Shown in pieces: positions 1-8,355 of a stretch of 27,718 nt of DNA; position 1 is the stretch's first letter; every line of letters begins with the position of its first letter. This stretch comes from an uncultured Collinsella sp. (GTDB lineage: Bacteria > Actinomycetota > Coriobacteriia > Coriobacteriales > Coriobacteriaceae): the NCBI GenBank assembly GCA_900752345.1, contig CAADVA010000056.1:1-27718 (forward strand), given 5' to 3'. Below the pieces are notes generated by a model, which saw nothing but the letters and a program-made list of their open reading frames with translations, had not been told where the DNA came from and ran no database searches. A program made the position numbers and the translations under genes.

Positions 1-1
1 C

Positions 2-2839
2 AAACGTCAAGACATGCTCTACGTGCTCCCGGCCGTCTCCGTATCCTTCCGAAAACAGTCAGCCAACGCCGCCATCACGAGCGAAAACGATACCTACAGG
101 CTCGACGGAGCGAGGTTCGACATCTATGAGAGCGTCGGCGACAAGCGTGTCGGCAGCATCCAGATGGACAGCAGTGGTCGCGCACAGGCGACACTTTTGC
201 CCAACACCGCATATTATCTGGTCGAAACCAAAGCTCCGACGGGCTATATCCCCAGGAGTGACCGCATCGCCTTTTCCACCGGCAATGACGGCGGAAATGT
301 CGTCATCGATGAGCAGCCCGGTACCGTCACCCTGCGCATCGCAAAGGTCGATGCCGCGACAGGGGCAGGCCCTCAAGTCGGCGCGTCACTTGCCGGCGCT
401 GAGTTCACCTGCGTCTCACAGTCTACCCCGGGCTGGACGCGCACCCTCACGACGGATGAGGACGGCCGGGCAACACTTACCGACATCCCCCTGGGCACCT
501 TTACCATCTATGAGTCGAGAGCTCCCGAGGGCTATCTGCCCTCCGATGAAACCTGGAGCTACACCATCGGTGCCGACCAGCCCGGAGACGCGGGCGTCGT
601 TGAACTCGAGTGTCGCATCCCCAACATCCCCATCGCTTTTGACCTCGAGATTTCAAAGTTCAAGGACTGTGGCAATAGCGATGGGTCTGGTATAGAGCAG
701 CCGGCGGAAGGCGTGGTCTTTGAAGTGGTAAGCAACACTTCGCAACAGGTTGTTGGAACGCTGACCACCAATATCTACGGTTTCGCATCGACCAAAGACC
801 AGGCTGGAGCATGGTTTGGCGCAGGAGAGCGCCCCGATGGTGCCAGCGGAACCATACCGTATGACCGTGCCGGCTACACCATTCGTGAGGTTGTCGACAC
901 TGTGCCCGACGGCTTTAAGCAGGCAGGGGAATGGAGTATCACGGCAGAGCAGATCTCGGACGGCGCAGAACTTCAGTACATCGTAGACAACCACGCCCTG
1001 TCGACACATCTTCAAATCGTGAAGCGTGACGCTCAGACCGGCAACGCCGTACCGCGCGCCGGGTTCACCTTTCAGCTGCTCAATGGCGACCGTGAGCCCA
1101 TCTCGCAAACATCTTGGCATCCTGCCCATACCGTTATGAATACCTTTACGACCGATGAAACCGGCACCGTCACCCTGCCCGAATCGCTTAACCCGGGCAC
1201 GTATTACATACGAGAGACTTCCGCCAAGGAGCCGTATCTTGTTGGAGAAGATCTGGAGATAACGATTCCCGCCGACATGAACTTAACGCCCGTCGCGGTC
1301 GCCTCGTTTTACGACGACGCAGCAACAGGAAGCATCGAGATCGTTAAGAACGATACCGTAGACGGACACGCCCTTGCCGGCGCTGTTTTTGATATCCGCG
1401 CCGCGGGCGATATCGTGCGCCCCGACGGCAGCATTGTTGCCCTGGACGGTGAAACCGTCACCACCATCACGACCGACGAGCGGGGATTTGCGTGCGCGAA
1501 TCATCTTTCGCTGGGGTGCGGAACTGCCATCTATGAGGTAATCGAGGTACAGGCACCCGAAGGATACCTGCTCGACCAAAGCGCCCACACCGTCGAGCTG
1601 TCGTATGCCGACCAGGAAACACACACGGTCAAAGCGCACCTCGATATCTCTAACGACTACACCAAAATCGACATCTCCAAAGTCGATCTGACCGGCAAAC
1701 AAGAAGTTGATGGCGCTCGGCTCTCCCTCTACGGTGCCGACGGAACCGAAATTGGCGCTTGGACCTCCTCCGACAAACCGCATCGCATCGAGCATCTTTT
1801 GCCCGGCACCTACACCCTGTGCGAAGTGATGCCCCCGCGCACTTACGACCTTGCCGAAGACATGACGTTTGAAATTAAGGCCACAGGAGAAGTGCAGACG
1901 GTAACCATGAAGGACGCACCCATCGAGATCGAGGGCAGAGTCGACAAGCGGCAAGAGATCGCCCGCCCTATCGGTAAGGGCCTTGTCGCTAACGGCGATG
2001 GCAAAAACCGGGCCGTGGCACAATCTGATACGAACGGTTCCTTCTCCTATACACTCGATGCTAAAAATGAGTCGAATACCTGGGTTGATGAATTCACCAT
2101 CACCGACGATCTCGAATGCGCCAAAGACGGCACTGCCAGGCTCATCGCCATCGAAACCCCTGTCGCGGCTGGGGACATCGACGGTCTTTGCAACGTGTGG
2201 TACCGAACGTCTCCAGTGGGAAGTATCGATACGGGCGAACAGGCCAATGCAACGCTCAGCGACGGGCATGACAACCCCTGGCTCAAAACGGACGAGGTCA
2301 AAAAGCTCCTAGGTGACGATTTGCGCATGGTCGATTACGACGATTGGCATCTTTGGAAAGCAAATATCCCAACGACGGAATCAGTCACCCTCGAGGCAAA
2401 AGAGCTCGCTCTTTTGGACGACACCGGCATCACGGGCATTCGTCTTGAGTATGGGGCCGTATCGGCCGACTTCACGACAAGAGGCGCTGCAGAATCTTGG
2501 ACCCGCGAGGACCTCAAAGACGAACATGACGACCTTGATGATGTGAGCGCCGTCCTTGACTCGGATATTCACGGTGCCGTCATCCATATGCAGGCCGCGT
2601 CGTCTTACACGCCTCAGACCGCACTCGCCAACAGCGCTCGCGTTGACCTCTGTCGCAATGGCGGCGGTAGCAACCTTGAATCACATGACGAGGATCGCGT
2701 CATCCAGCGATGCACCATGCCGCAAGATTTACCATCAACGGGTTCTCTTCCCATCGCCGCCTGCCTCACTGCCTTCATGACCTCCGGCGCCGCGGCAATC
2801 TGGTTTGCCCATCTAAAGCTGGCATCGAAACGTCACTAA
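2..2839 (+). CDS. LPXTG-anchored Cna-B/SpaA-type repeat surface protein (5' partial)
   Basis: The reading frame is open to the left edge of the window and no signal peptide is visible after the first ATG (position 14), so the true start lies upstream. The protein carries about six SpaA/Cna-B-like beta-sandwich repeats. Each begins near a Lys motif (IAKVD, LEISKF, LQIVKRD, IEIVKND, IDISKVD) and most end in the E-x-x-AP-x-GY type motif (ETKAPTGY, ESRAPEGY, EVQAPEGY). In this family the Lys and Glu form intramolecular isopeptide bonds. A different C-terminal domain of about 250 residues follows. The protein ends with the sortase signal LPSTG (residues 906-910 counted from the ATG at 14), a hydrophobic segment and a basic tail (KLASKRH). 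It is therefore probably covalently attached to the cell wall as an adhesin or pilin-like subunit. Its ligand cannot be told from the sequence. A strong terminator follows directly. Confidence 0.85.
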   Translation, partial: KRQDMLYVLPAVSVSFRKQSANAAITSENDTYRLDGARFDIYESVGDKRVGSIQMDSSGRAQATLLPNTAYYLVETKAPTGYIPRSDRIAFSTGNDGGNVVIDEQPGTVTLRIAKVDAATGAGPQVGASLAGAEFTCVSQSTPGWTRTLTTDEDGRATLTDIPLGTFTIYESRAPEGYLPSDETWSYTIGADQPGDAGVVELECRIPNIPIAFDLEISKFKDCGNSDGSGIEQPAEGVVFEVVSNTSQQVVGTLTTNIYGFASTKDQAGAWFGAGERPDGASGTIPYDRAGYTIREVVDTVPDGFKQAGEWSITAEQISDGAELQYIVDNHALSTHLQIVKRDAQTGNAVPRAGFTFQLLNGDREPISQTSWHPAHTVMNTFTTDETGTVTLPESLNPGTYYIRETSAKEPYLVGEDLEITIPADMNLTPVAVASFYDDAATGSIEIVKNDTVDGHALAGAVFDIRAAGDIVRPDGSIVALDGETVTTITTDERGFACANHLSLGCGTAIYEVIEVQAPEGYLLDQSAHTVELSYADQETHTVKAHLDISNDYTKIDISKVDLTGKQEVDGARLSLYGADGTEIGAWTSSDKPHRIEHLLPGTYTLCEVMPPRTYDLAEDMTFEIKATGEVQTVTMKDAPIEIEGRVDKRQEIARPIGKGLVANGDGKNRAVAQSDTNGSFSYTLDAKNESNTWVDEFTITDDLECAKDGTARLIAIETPVAAGDIDGLCNVWYRTSPVGSIDTGEQANATLSDGHDNPWLKTDEVKKLLGDDLRMVDYDDWHLWKANIPTTESVTLEAKELALLDDTGITGIRLEYGAVSADFTTRGAAESWTREDLKDEHDDLDDVSAVLDSDIHGAVIHMQAASSYTPQTALANSARVDLCRNGGGSNLESHDEDRVIQRCTMPQDLPSTGSLPIAACLTAFMTSGAAAIWFAHLKLASKRH

Positions 2840-2846
2840 CGTAATA

Positions 2847-2884
2847 AAAAAGAGGCGAGCCCGTCTCCCGGCTCGCCTCTTTTT
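2847..2884. terminator. Bidirectional rho-independent terminator
   Basis: A perfect 11-bp stem (AGAGGCGAGCC at 2851-2861 with GGCTCGCCTCT at 2870-2880) has an 8-nt loop. It is flanked by an A-run on the left and a T-run on the right, which extend the pairing. It can end both the rightward LPXTG gene and the leftward peptidase/small-protein operon, whose last stop is at 2902. Confidence 0.9.
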
Positions 2885-2901
2885 CGTTCGTGGCGAAATG
2901 G

Positions 2902-3120
2902 CTATTCCTCAGATGCAGACCCACCGTCGATGAGCGCTTGATCGGACTCGGAGATGCCATCAGCTCCCAAACTCTGCTCGTGCTCCACTTCTTCGCTAAT
3001 CGTGGACTCAGGCGTTGAGCCTTTAACGCCCACGATATACGCGGCCCCAAAACCAAGGACAATGGCGATCAGGGCCAAGATGAGATAGACGGGCCAGTGG
3101 CGCTTGATGTACGAAAACAC
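2902..3120 (-). CDS. Small single-pass membrane protein, unknown function
   Basis: A 72-residue protein. The start is GTG, with an AAGGAG ribosome-binding site 6 nt upstream. A short basic N-terminus (FSYIKRH) is followed by one hydrophobic helix (about residues 9-31, VYLILALIAIVLGFGAAYIVG) and a strongly acidic Ser/Glu/Asp-rich tail. The charge pattern suggests N-terminus in and acidic tail outside, though this is inference. It lies 21 nt after the stop of the M28-type gene and before the shared terminator, so it is probably the second gene of that operon. I do not recognise a family. It may be an accessory to the membrane peptidase homologue. Confidence 0.7.
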   Translation of the reverse strand: MFSYIKRHWPVYLILALIAIVLGFGAAYIVGVKGSTPESTISEEVEHEQSLGADGISESDQALIDGGSASEE

Positions 3121-3141
3121 GCAGACTCCTTATAGGTCAAC

Positions 3142-6100
3142 CTACGAACGACGAATGACCTCGGTCACGACCTCGGACACCGTGGCGATATTTGTCGGAT
3201 TGACGTTGTACGGCAGATCGTCCTCAGTGTGAGCGCATGCCAAACGTGGGCCGTCGACGCCGGCAATGGTAAGGGCGCGTCGGCTTGCCTCGAGAGCAGC
3301 ATAGGCATCGGTCTTGGCATAGGGCATCTCAAATGCACCGCAATCGACATGGAACGACTTGCACACCTTGTTGACCAAGTTCATGATGCGTCGGTCACCC
3401 TTGAGCAGCTGCTGCTCGCCCTCGACCGTCACGACCGAAAGCCTACCGGCACCAATGGACTCAAGGTTGATAAAGAACACGCCGCGGAGCTTGTCGCGAT
3501 GCGCGGCCAGGAACGCCTTCATGCCGGCGCCGTCGCAATCGGAAGCGCCTGTAGCCACAAACCAGATGTCGTGGCCAAGCAGCTCGTCATCGCCCATGGA
3601 GGCAACGGCAGCGAGCATATCCTCGGCGGAAGCTCCATCGGAAGACGCGGCACCGCCCTTCCAGCCGTCGTCGTCATCCTCGAAGTTATCCCACGAGCCG
3701 ATACCGCGACCAGACTTCTTGGCGTCGTAATCATCCTCGACACCAAGCCAATCGCTCATGCTGTCCTGCTCGTTTTTCTTTTTGCGACCGAACAGCCCGC
3801 CCAAGCCGCGCTTTTGCGGCTTGGCGGCCGGAGCGGCAGGAGCCGAGATAGTCTCAAGCGGCTGAACATCCGAGCTGACCGACATGGGGGGAACAACCGG
3901 AGCCGATGTGGGCTCGGGCCCCTGTGCCGTCGCGAAGGGATCGTTAACCTGAGCCGAAGGGTCGGGAAGGTCGAACAGCGAGGTGCGCGAGGCGACATTG
4001 GCCTGCTGCATCGAAGGCATCGAGGGATCGGGGACCGAGGCCAGCGGAGACGCAGAGGGCATGGGAGCCGGCGCGGATGCCGGGTCGGGAACGTTCATGT
4101 TCGGGCGCGGCGACGCCTGAGACGAGATTTGAGCCATCAGAGCATCGACCGTCTCGGCCTGCGACGGAGCAGCATTGGCAACCGTGGCGCCGGGATCACT
4201 CGGCGCGGGCATGGTGAAGATCTGCGTAGAGTAGGGCCTCGACTCATCCGCCTGCGGAGCTTCGGGGGCCACGGGCTCAGGCTCTTGCTCGGAGCTGTCC
4301 GCAGCGACCTGTTCCGCCACAGATTGATCCTCGACCGTATCGGGCGCAGCGGGCTCGTCCTCGACAGGAGCGGAAAGGGGCTCGGCGATAGCGGTGCCCT
4401 GCTTCTCAAACGTCATCGTGGCATCAAACGACACAGTGCTGTCGACCGGCTGTTGGGTTTCGAAAGTCGCCGTCTCCCCGGCAACATCCGCAGGCGAAGG
4501 CTGCGGCGCCTCGAAAGACGTCGTGGCGTCGGCAACATCAACAGATACCGGCTGCTCGGCGTCGTTTTGCTCAAATTCCTGTGCCGCGCGCTCGCGCTCG
4601 GCCTCGGCCGCCTGTTGCTGGGCTGCAGCCTCGCGCTCGGCTGCCTCGCGGGCAGCGGCGCGCTTTTCCTCAAAGTCGTCAACGAGTTTCTTGCCCTTTT
4701 CGAATGCCCCCTTAAAGAAATGGGAGGCGCTGGCACCGATCGAAGAAAACGCGGAAGCGATATCGGCATGGGGCGTCGTCACCGGAAGCTCGGCAGAAAA
4801 ATCGGTGTCGCTCTCGTAGGACACACGCTGCGGATACGCATCGTAGTCGTCCTCGGTATTATCGAGCTCCTCGGGCGCCGGGGCAGGCGCCATGACGTCC
4901 AGACCGGCTGCGGGATCGATAGCAGTCTCCGCATCGGCTTCCGTCTCGACGGCATTGGCCTCATCGGGCTGCGCAGCCACGACCGGATCGGGCTGGGGCG
5001 CGGGCTCGAACGTCGGCTCCTCGCCCTCTTCGTAATCGAGCGTACAGGACTCGGGAAGCATTCCCAGGGCACGGATGGCATCCGAGCCAAACCGGATGTT
5101 GCCGGCGGCATTGCGATAAAGCTTGGGCTCGGGCTCGGCCTGCTCGGCCGCGGCAGGCTCCTCTGCCGACTCGGCAGCGGACTCGTCTGCAACGGGCTCC
5201 TCGGCCGGAATATCTTGGACCTGGGACTCGGGTGCAATGACGCCAATCAGGGTCTCGTCGGCAGAAGCACCTTCGAATCCATCGATTTGCTCATCAAAAG
5301 CCTCGCCCTGCTCACCCTCGGGAGCGACCGGCTGGCCATACTCATCCTCGGTATAGGCAGGCTCTTCGTACTCGATGGTATTGCCGTAATCGTTTTGCTG
5401 CTGGGCCGCGGCATACTCGGCCGCCGCACGCGCCATCTCCTCGGCGCGACGCTTCTGCTCGCCAAAATACGTGTCGAACGGAATATCGTCAGGAAACTCG
5501 TTCTCACCCTGATAGGGGGCGACGTTATCCATGACACCCAGCATGGCGGCAACAGACGACTTGTTGCAAACCGAGCCGGACGTGTAGGGAAGGACAAAAC
5601 GATTGGAAATGATATTGGCGGCATTGGCGAGCGCCACGAGGGAGGCAAGGATCGCGACAATCCACAGCAGGACCTTCAACGCGCCGGGAAGCGGCAAGAT
5701 GCGCAGGATGGCAATAGCCGCGGGAGCAATCGTGGCAATCGGGAGCAATTTGGCGATCAGCGCTCGGTACGGCGCATAGGGCTCGCGAGCGAGCAGTTCG
5801 GCGCGCGGGGAGTCATAGTGCGCGACGACGACAACCGGGCGATTGCGCGGAGAGGCAAGCGGGCCCGACGCCTTGTGGTAGGCGATGACGTTTTGGCTCA
5901 CGCCCGTCTTGCCCAGGCGCGAGATCACGGGACGCCCGGTTCTCTCGAGCACATAGAGCACGGCTCCGACAATGGCCAACAGGGTGCCGACTAAGCCGAT
6001 ACCGCCACCGATGCCCATAAGCAGGGCACCGGCGAATGCCAGAATGCCCGTAACGGCAAACGCCATCCTGCTCGGCGCGGGAGCATTAAACTCCTGCACC

Positions 6101-6231
6101 TCGGGATCAAAGCCGTGGTTGCGGAAAATTTGAGCGATATCTTCGGCAGCCAAGCGCTCTTCTTCGCTGCACGCCGGCGTGATGCCAGTGTTCTGCAACA
6201 GGTGGTTAATATAGTTCTGGGTGTTCGCCAT
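3142..6231 (-). CDS. Membrane M28-type peptidase homologue with a ~630-residue acidic insert
   Basis: A 1029-residue protein. The ATG at 6231 is chosen over an upstream in-frame ATG at 6381 because it has GGAG 5 nt upstream and begins the recognisable M28-like start (residues 20-50, EEERLAAEDIAQIFRNHGF). Two hydrophobic helices span about 57-96 and two more about 160-205. The metal-site motif VAHYDSP is present (H138, D140), as are a late Glu (NLESIG, E924) and a late His (AHTEDD, H1001). The usual bridging-Asp motif NDNxSGVA reads CNKSSVA (about 222-228), and the catalytic Glu-Glu after TGA reads Ser-Asp (897-898). A low-complexity insert rich in Glu, Ala, Pro and Gln (about 245-880) splits the catalytic domain. 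By family it would be a zinc aminopeptidase facing one side of the membrane. These substitutions suggest it may be inactive or altered. It is divergent from the WYL genes and probably co-transcribed with the small membrane gene downstream. Confidence 0.8.
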   Translation of the reverse strand: MANTQNYINHLLQNTGITPACSEEERLAAEDIAQIFRNHGFDPEVQEFNAPAPSRMAFAVTGILAFAGALLMGIGGGIGLVGTLLAIVGAVLYVLERTGRPVISRLGKTGVSQNVIAYHKASGPLASPRNRPVVVVAHYDSPRAELLAREPYAPYRALIAKLLPIATIAPAAIAILRILPLPGALKVLLWIVAILASLVALANAANIISNRFVLPYTSGSVCNKSSVAAMLGVMDNVAPYQGENEFPDDIPFDTYFGEQKRRAEEMARAAAEYAAAQQQNDYGNTIEYEEPAYTEDEYGQPVAPEGEQGEAFDEQIDGFEGASADETLIGVIAPESQVQDIPAEEPVADESAAESAEEPAAAEQAEPEPKLYRNAAGNIRFGSDAIRALGMLPESCTLDYEEGEEPTFEPAPQPDPVVAAQPDEANAVETEADAETAIDPAAGLDVMAPAPAPEELDNTEDDYDAYPQRVSYESDTDFSAELPVTTPHADIASAFSSIGASASHFFKGAFEKGKKLVDDFEEKRAAAREAAEREAAAQQQAAEAERERAAQEFEQNDAEQPVSVDVADATTSFEAPQPSPADVAGETATFETQQPVDSTVSFDATMTFEKQGTAIAEPLSAPVEDEPAAPDTVEDQSVAEQVAADSSEQEPEPVAPEAPQADESRPYSTQIFTMPAPSDPGATVANAAPSQAETVDALMAQISSQASPRPNMNVPDPASAPAPMPSASPLASVPDPSMPSMQQANVASRTSLFDLPDPSAQVNDPFATAQGPEPTSAPVVPPMSVSSDVQPLETISAPAAPAAKPQKRGLGGLFGRKKKNEQDSMSDWLGVEDDYDAKKSGRGIGSWDNFEDDDDGWKGGAASSDGASAEDMLAAVASMGDDELLGHDIWFVATGASDCDGAGMKAFLAAHRDKLRGVFFINLESIGAGRLSVVTVEGEQQLLKGDRRIMNLVNKVCKSFHVDCGAFEMPYAKTDAYAALEASRRALTIAGVDGPRLACAHTEDDLPYNVNPTNIATVSEVVTEVIRRS

Positions 6232-6428
6232 ATGCGCTCCACATCCATAATCCGACAAATAGGCCCAATGTATGCACATTAGAACCGTATATAGTCGAAA
6301 GTATACCCCGAGCGGGCGCAAACGGCCGAATTCTGGGCATCTTAACGCCCCAAGCGGACAAGGATATAGCCTAATCTCCATATCGGACTAAAATCATGGC
6401 ATCAAACACCTTCCCATGCGAGGATTCT
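6232..6428. promoter_or_regulatory. Divergent promoter region between M28-type gene and WYL pair
   Basis: A 197-bp spacer separates the two divergent operons. For the rightward WYL genes, TTAACG (6342-6347) and TATAGC (6365-6370) are separated by exactly 17 bp and make a plausible sigma-70-type promoter. For the leftward gene a TATACT-like -10 (plus-strand 6300-6305) exists, but I see no good -35. A short inverted repeat, GTATA (6287-6291) with TATAC (6302-6306), overlaps this area and could be an operator. That is inference only. Confidence 0.4.
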
Positions 6429-7451
6429 ATGACGGCAAGCGATACAACCGTAACGAATAAAAATGGGGCGCCGGAACCCGGTTTCGACAAGACCGCCCAG
6501 CGCATCCTCAATCTGTTCTTTGTCCTCAACAGCTCTCCCGAGCCATTGACCACAGAGCAAATTGTCCTGGATTCCGATCTTGGCTATGGGTCGGGCAATA
6601 TCGACTCGGACAAGCGCAAGTTTCGCCGCGATCGCGAAAAACTCCTCGAACGCGGAATCACGATCAAGGAAGTCCGCGCAGCAGGCGCCCAAGAAACCGA
6701 AGAAAGCGCGTGGACCATCGATCGCGAGCACACGTTTGCGGCCGGTGGCCTCATCACCGCAGACGACGCGGACATCTTGCTCGACGCTATCGACCAGACC
6801 CTTGCGACCGGTTCGGCCGCGTTTGCCACGCCGCTTGCAGACATACGCTCCAAGATCGCCTACCTCACCGGCGCATCGACCGCAGAAGAGCCTCCCGCCC
6901 GTCGCTTACCCGCCGTCGATGCGGTGTGGAGCGCTTTCGCCGAACGCTGCGCACTGCGCTTTTTGTATCAAAACGGGCACGGGGAGCAAAAAGAGCGCAC
7001 CGTCTGCGTATACGGCATGTTTGAGCACGAGGGTGTGGCGTATTTTTGCGGACTCGACAACGCCACCGATGAAATCAGGACGTTTCGCTGCGACCGTATC
7101 GTTCGCGCATGGCGCCCCTCGAAGGCCTACTCCATCCCCGCCGACTTTAACCTGAACGATCGCCTGTTCTTCGAGTTTGATTTTGCCGATTGCAAGCCCG
7201 TTATGGCGACCTTTTCGTTTGCCCCGCAAGCCCAGGCCGACATGGTCAGCGGCCTAACGCGCGGTCGCGGGGAGCTCACGCACACCGAAGAGGGTTGGAC
7301 CTGGACCGTCGGCGTGCGCGACCTTAATGCCGCTGCCTCGTTTTGCATGGAGCACGCCATGGACGGCATGAGACCCGTTGCCCCCGATGCGCTTAAACTG
7401 GCATGGAACCACCTCATCGAAAGGACGGTGCACGAGCATGCCCGCGCGTAA
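6429..7451 (+). CDS. WYL-domain regulator (first of a pair, PafB/PafC-like arrangement)
   Basis: A 340-residue protein. The ATG at 6429 is preferred to the one at 6396 because GAGGA lies just upstream, while 6396 has no ribosome-binding site. The N-terminal 70-80 residues look like a helix-turn-helix segment (AQRILNLFFVLNSS, then LTTEQIV, then DSDKRKFRRDREKLLERGI). The middle and C-terminal part fits the WYL fold, with the core reading VAYFCGLD then IRTFRCDRI, where classical members have a W-Y-L-like strand followed by R-x-F-R-x-D-R-I. WYL proteins are usually transcription factors sensing nucleic acid or a small ligand. PafBC in mycobacteria is a WYL pair controlling DNA-damage genes. It overlaps the next gene by 14 bp, so the two are probably translated together and may act as a heterodimer. 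Target genes are unknown. Confidence 0.8.
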   Translation: MTASDTTVTNKNGAPEPGFDKTAQRILNLFFVLNSSPEPLTTEQIVLDSDLGYGSGNIDSDKRKFRRDREKLLERGITIKEVRAAGAQETEESAWTIDREHTFAAGGLITADDADILLDAIDQTLATGSAAFATPLADIRSKIAYLTGASTAEEPPARRLPAVDAVWSAFAERCALRFLYQNGHGEQKERTVCVYGMFEHEGVAYFCGLDNATDEIRTFRCDRIVRAWRPSKAYSIPADFNLNDRLFFEFDFADCKPVMATFSFAPQAQADMVSGLTRGRGELTHTEEGWTWTVGVRDLNAAASFCMEHAMDGMRPVAPDALKLAWNHLIERTVHEHARA

Positions 7452-8355
7452 ACTCACCAGCGAGCAAAGGCTCTCGCGTGCGATTGACATCATGGAGGCC
7501 CTCTACGCTGCCGGCGAGACCGGTATGACACGAGGGGATATCTGCAGCCGTTTTGATATCACGGGTGCGGCGCTCGACGAAATTATCGATATCGTCTCGA
7601 CCCTCGCTGACCGTGAGTCGGGCGCACGCATCATCTGCGAGCGCCACGGCGAGTGCATCATCCTGACAGGCGATGCGGGGCGTGTGCTGCCCTTGCGCCT
7701 AAGTGCCGCCGAAGGTGCCGTGCTCAACCACGAACTCGAATCGATGGGAATCGACTCTCGGGCAGCAGAGCGTATCCGACACGCCCTCCTACCCGAGAAA
7801 CTCGGCTACAACCAGCGCGTCGTCGATACCGTTGCCAGAGGATCGCACTGGCAACAGCTGAACTGCGCGATTCAAGACGGCGTTCGATGCCGCATCATCT
7901 ACCGTTCGATGGACGACACACGGCCGCGTGAGCGTCTCATCGACCCCATGCGCATCGCGACGTATGGCGACCAAACCTATCTGATTGCCTGGGATGTCGA
8001 AGTTGATGAGCAGCGCTCCTACCGCATGGACAAAATCGAGGGCCTTGCCCTCACCGACGATTCCGTGGAACGCCACACGCCCGCGTCTGCGTCCCTCCAC
8101 GAATCCCTTTCCCAAGCGGAGCAGAGCGCAAAACTCCTCATGCCGTTCGACATGGCAGAGCATCTAGACTGGGCCGGCATCATGTCGATTGAGCCAAACG
8201 GGGCAAACATGGCAACGGTGACCGTGCGTTATGGGTCAGAGCACTGGCTGTTCTGTCAGGTAATCGCAGCGGGCGGAGACATCCGCATACTGGATGACCC
8301 CGCCCAGGCAAAGCGTCTATGCGATATGGCGAAGAGCCTGACATGCCCGCTTTAA
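7438..8355 (+). CDS. WYL-domain regulator (second of the pair)
   Basis: A 305-residue protein. The ATG at 7438 overlaps the end of the preceding WYL gene. An upstream in-frame ATG at 7378 lies well inside that gene and is less likely. Residues about 5-60 look like a winged helix (SEQRLSRAIDIMEALYAAG, MTRGDICSRFDITGAALDEII). The WYL core is clear: GDQTYLIAWD followed by RSYRMDKI, the typical YLxAxD/R-x-F-R-x-D-K-I pattern. A C-terminal WCX-like part follows. It is probably a partner of the upstream WYL protein. Its stop codon is interleaved with the stop of the convergent dinG-type gene at a shared TTAA, so no terminator separates the two genes. Confidence 0.85.
   Translation: MPARKLTSEQRLSRAIDIMEALYAAGETGMTRGDICSRFDITGAALDEIIDIVSTLADRESGARIICERHGECIILTGDAGRVLPLRLSAAEGAVLNHELESMGIDSRAAERIRHALLPEKLGYNQRVVDTVARGSHWQQLNCAIQDGVRCRIIYRSMDDTRPRERLIDPMRIATYGDQTYLIAWDVEVDEQRSYRMDKIEGLALTDDSVERHTPASASLHESLSQAEQSAKLLMPFDMAEHLDWAGIMSIEPNGANMATVTVRYGSEHWLFCQVIAAGGDIRILDDPAQAKRLCDMAKSLTCPL

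Noticed and set aside
3229..5994. Rightward open frame of 921 codons opposite the M28-type gene
   Set aside because: It runs antisense to the M28-type gene and its low-complexity acidic insert, whose codon bias keeps the opposite frame open. The translation is rich in Arg, Leu and Gly with no recognisable domain.
6232..6381. N-terminal extension of the M28-type protein from the ATG at 6381
   Set aside because: It has no ribosome-binding site and a sequence unlike M28 starts, and it would cover the divergent promoter region. The ATG at 6231 has GGAG.
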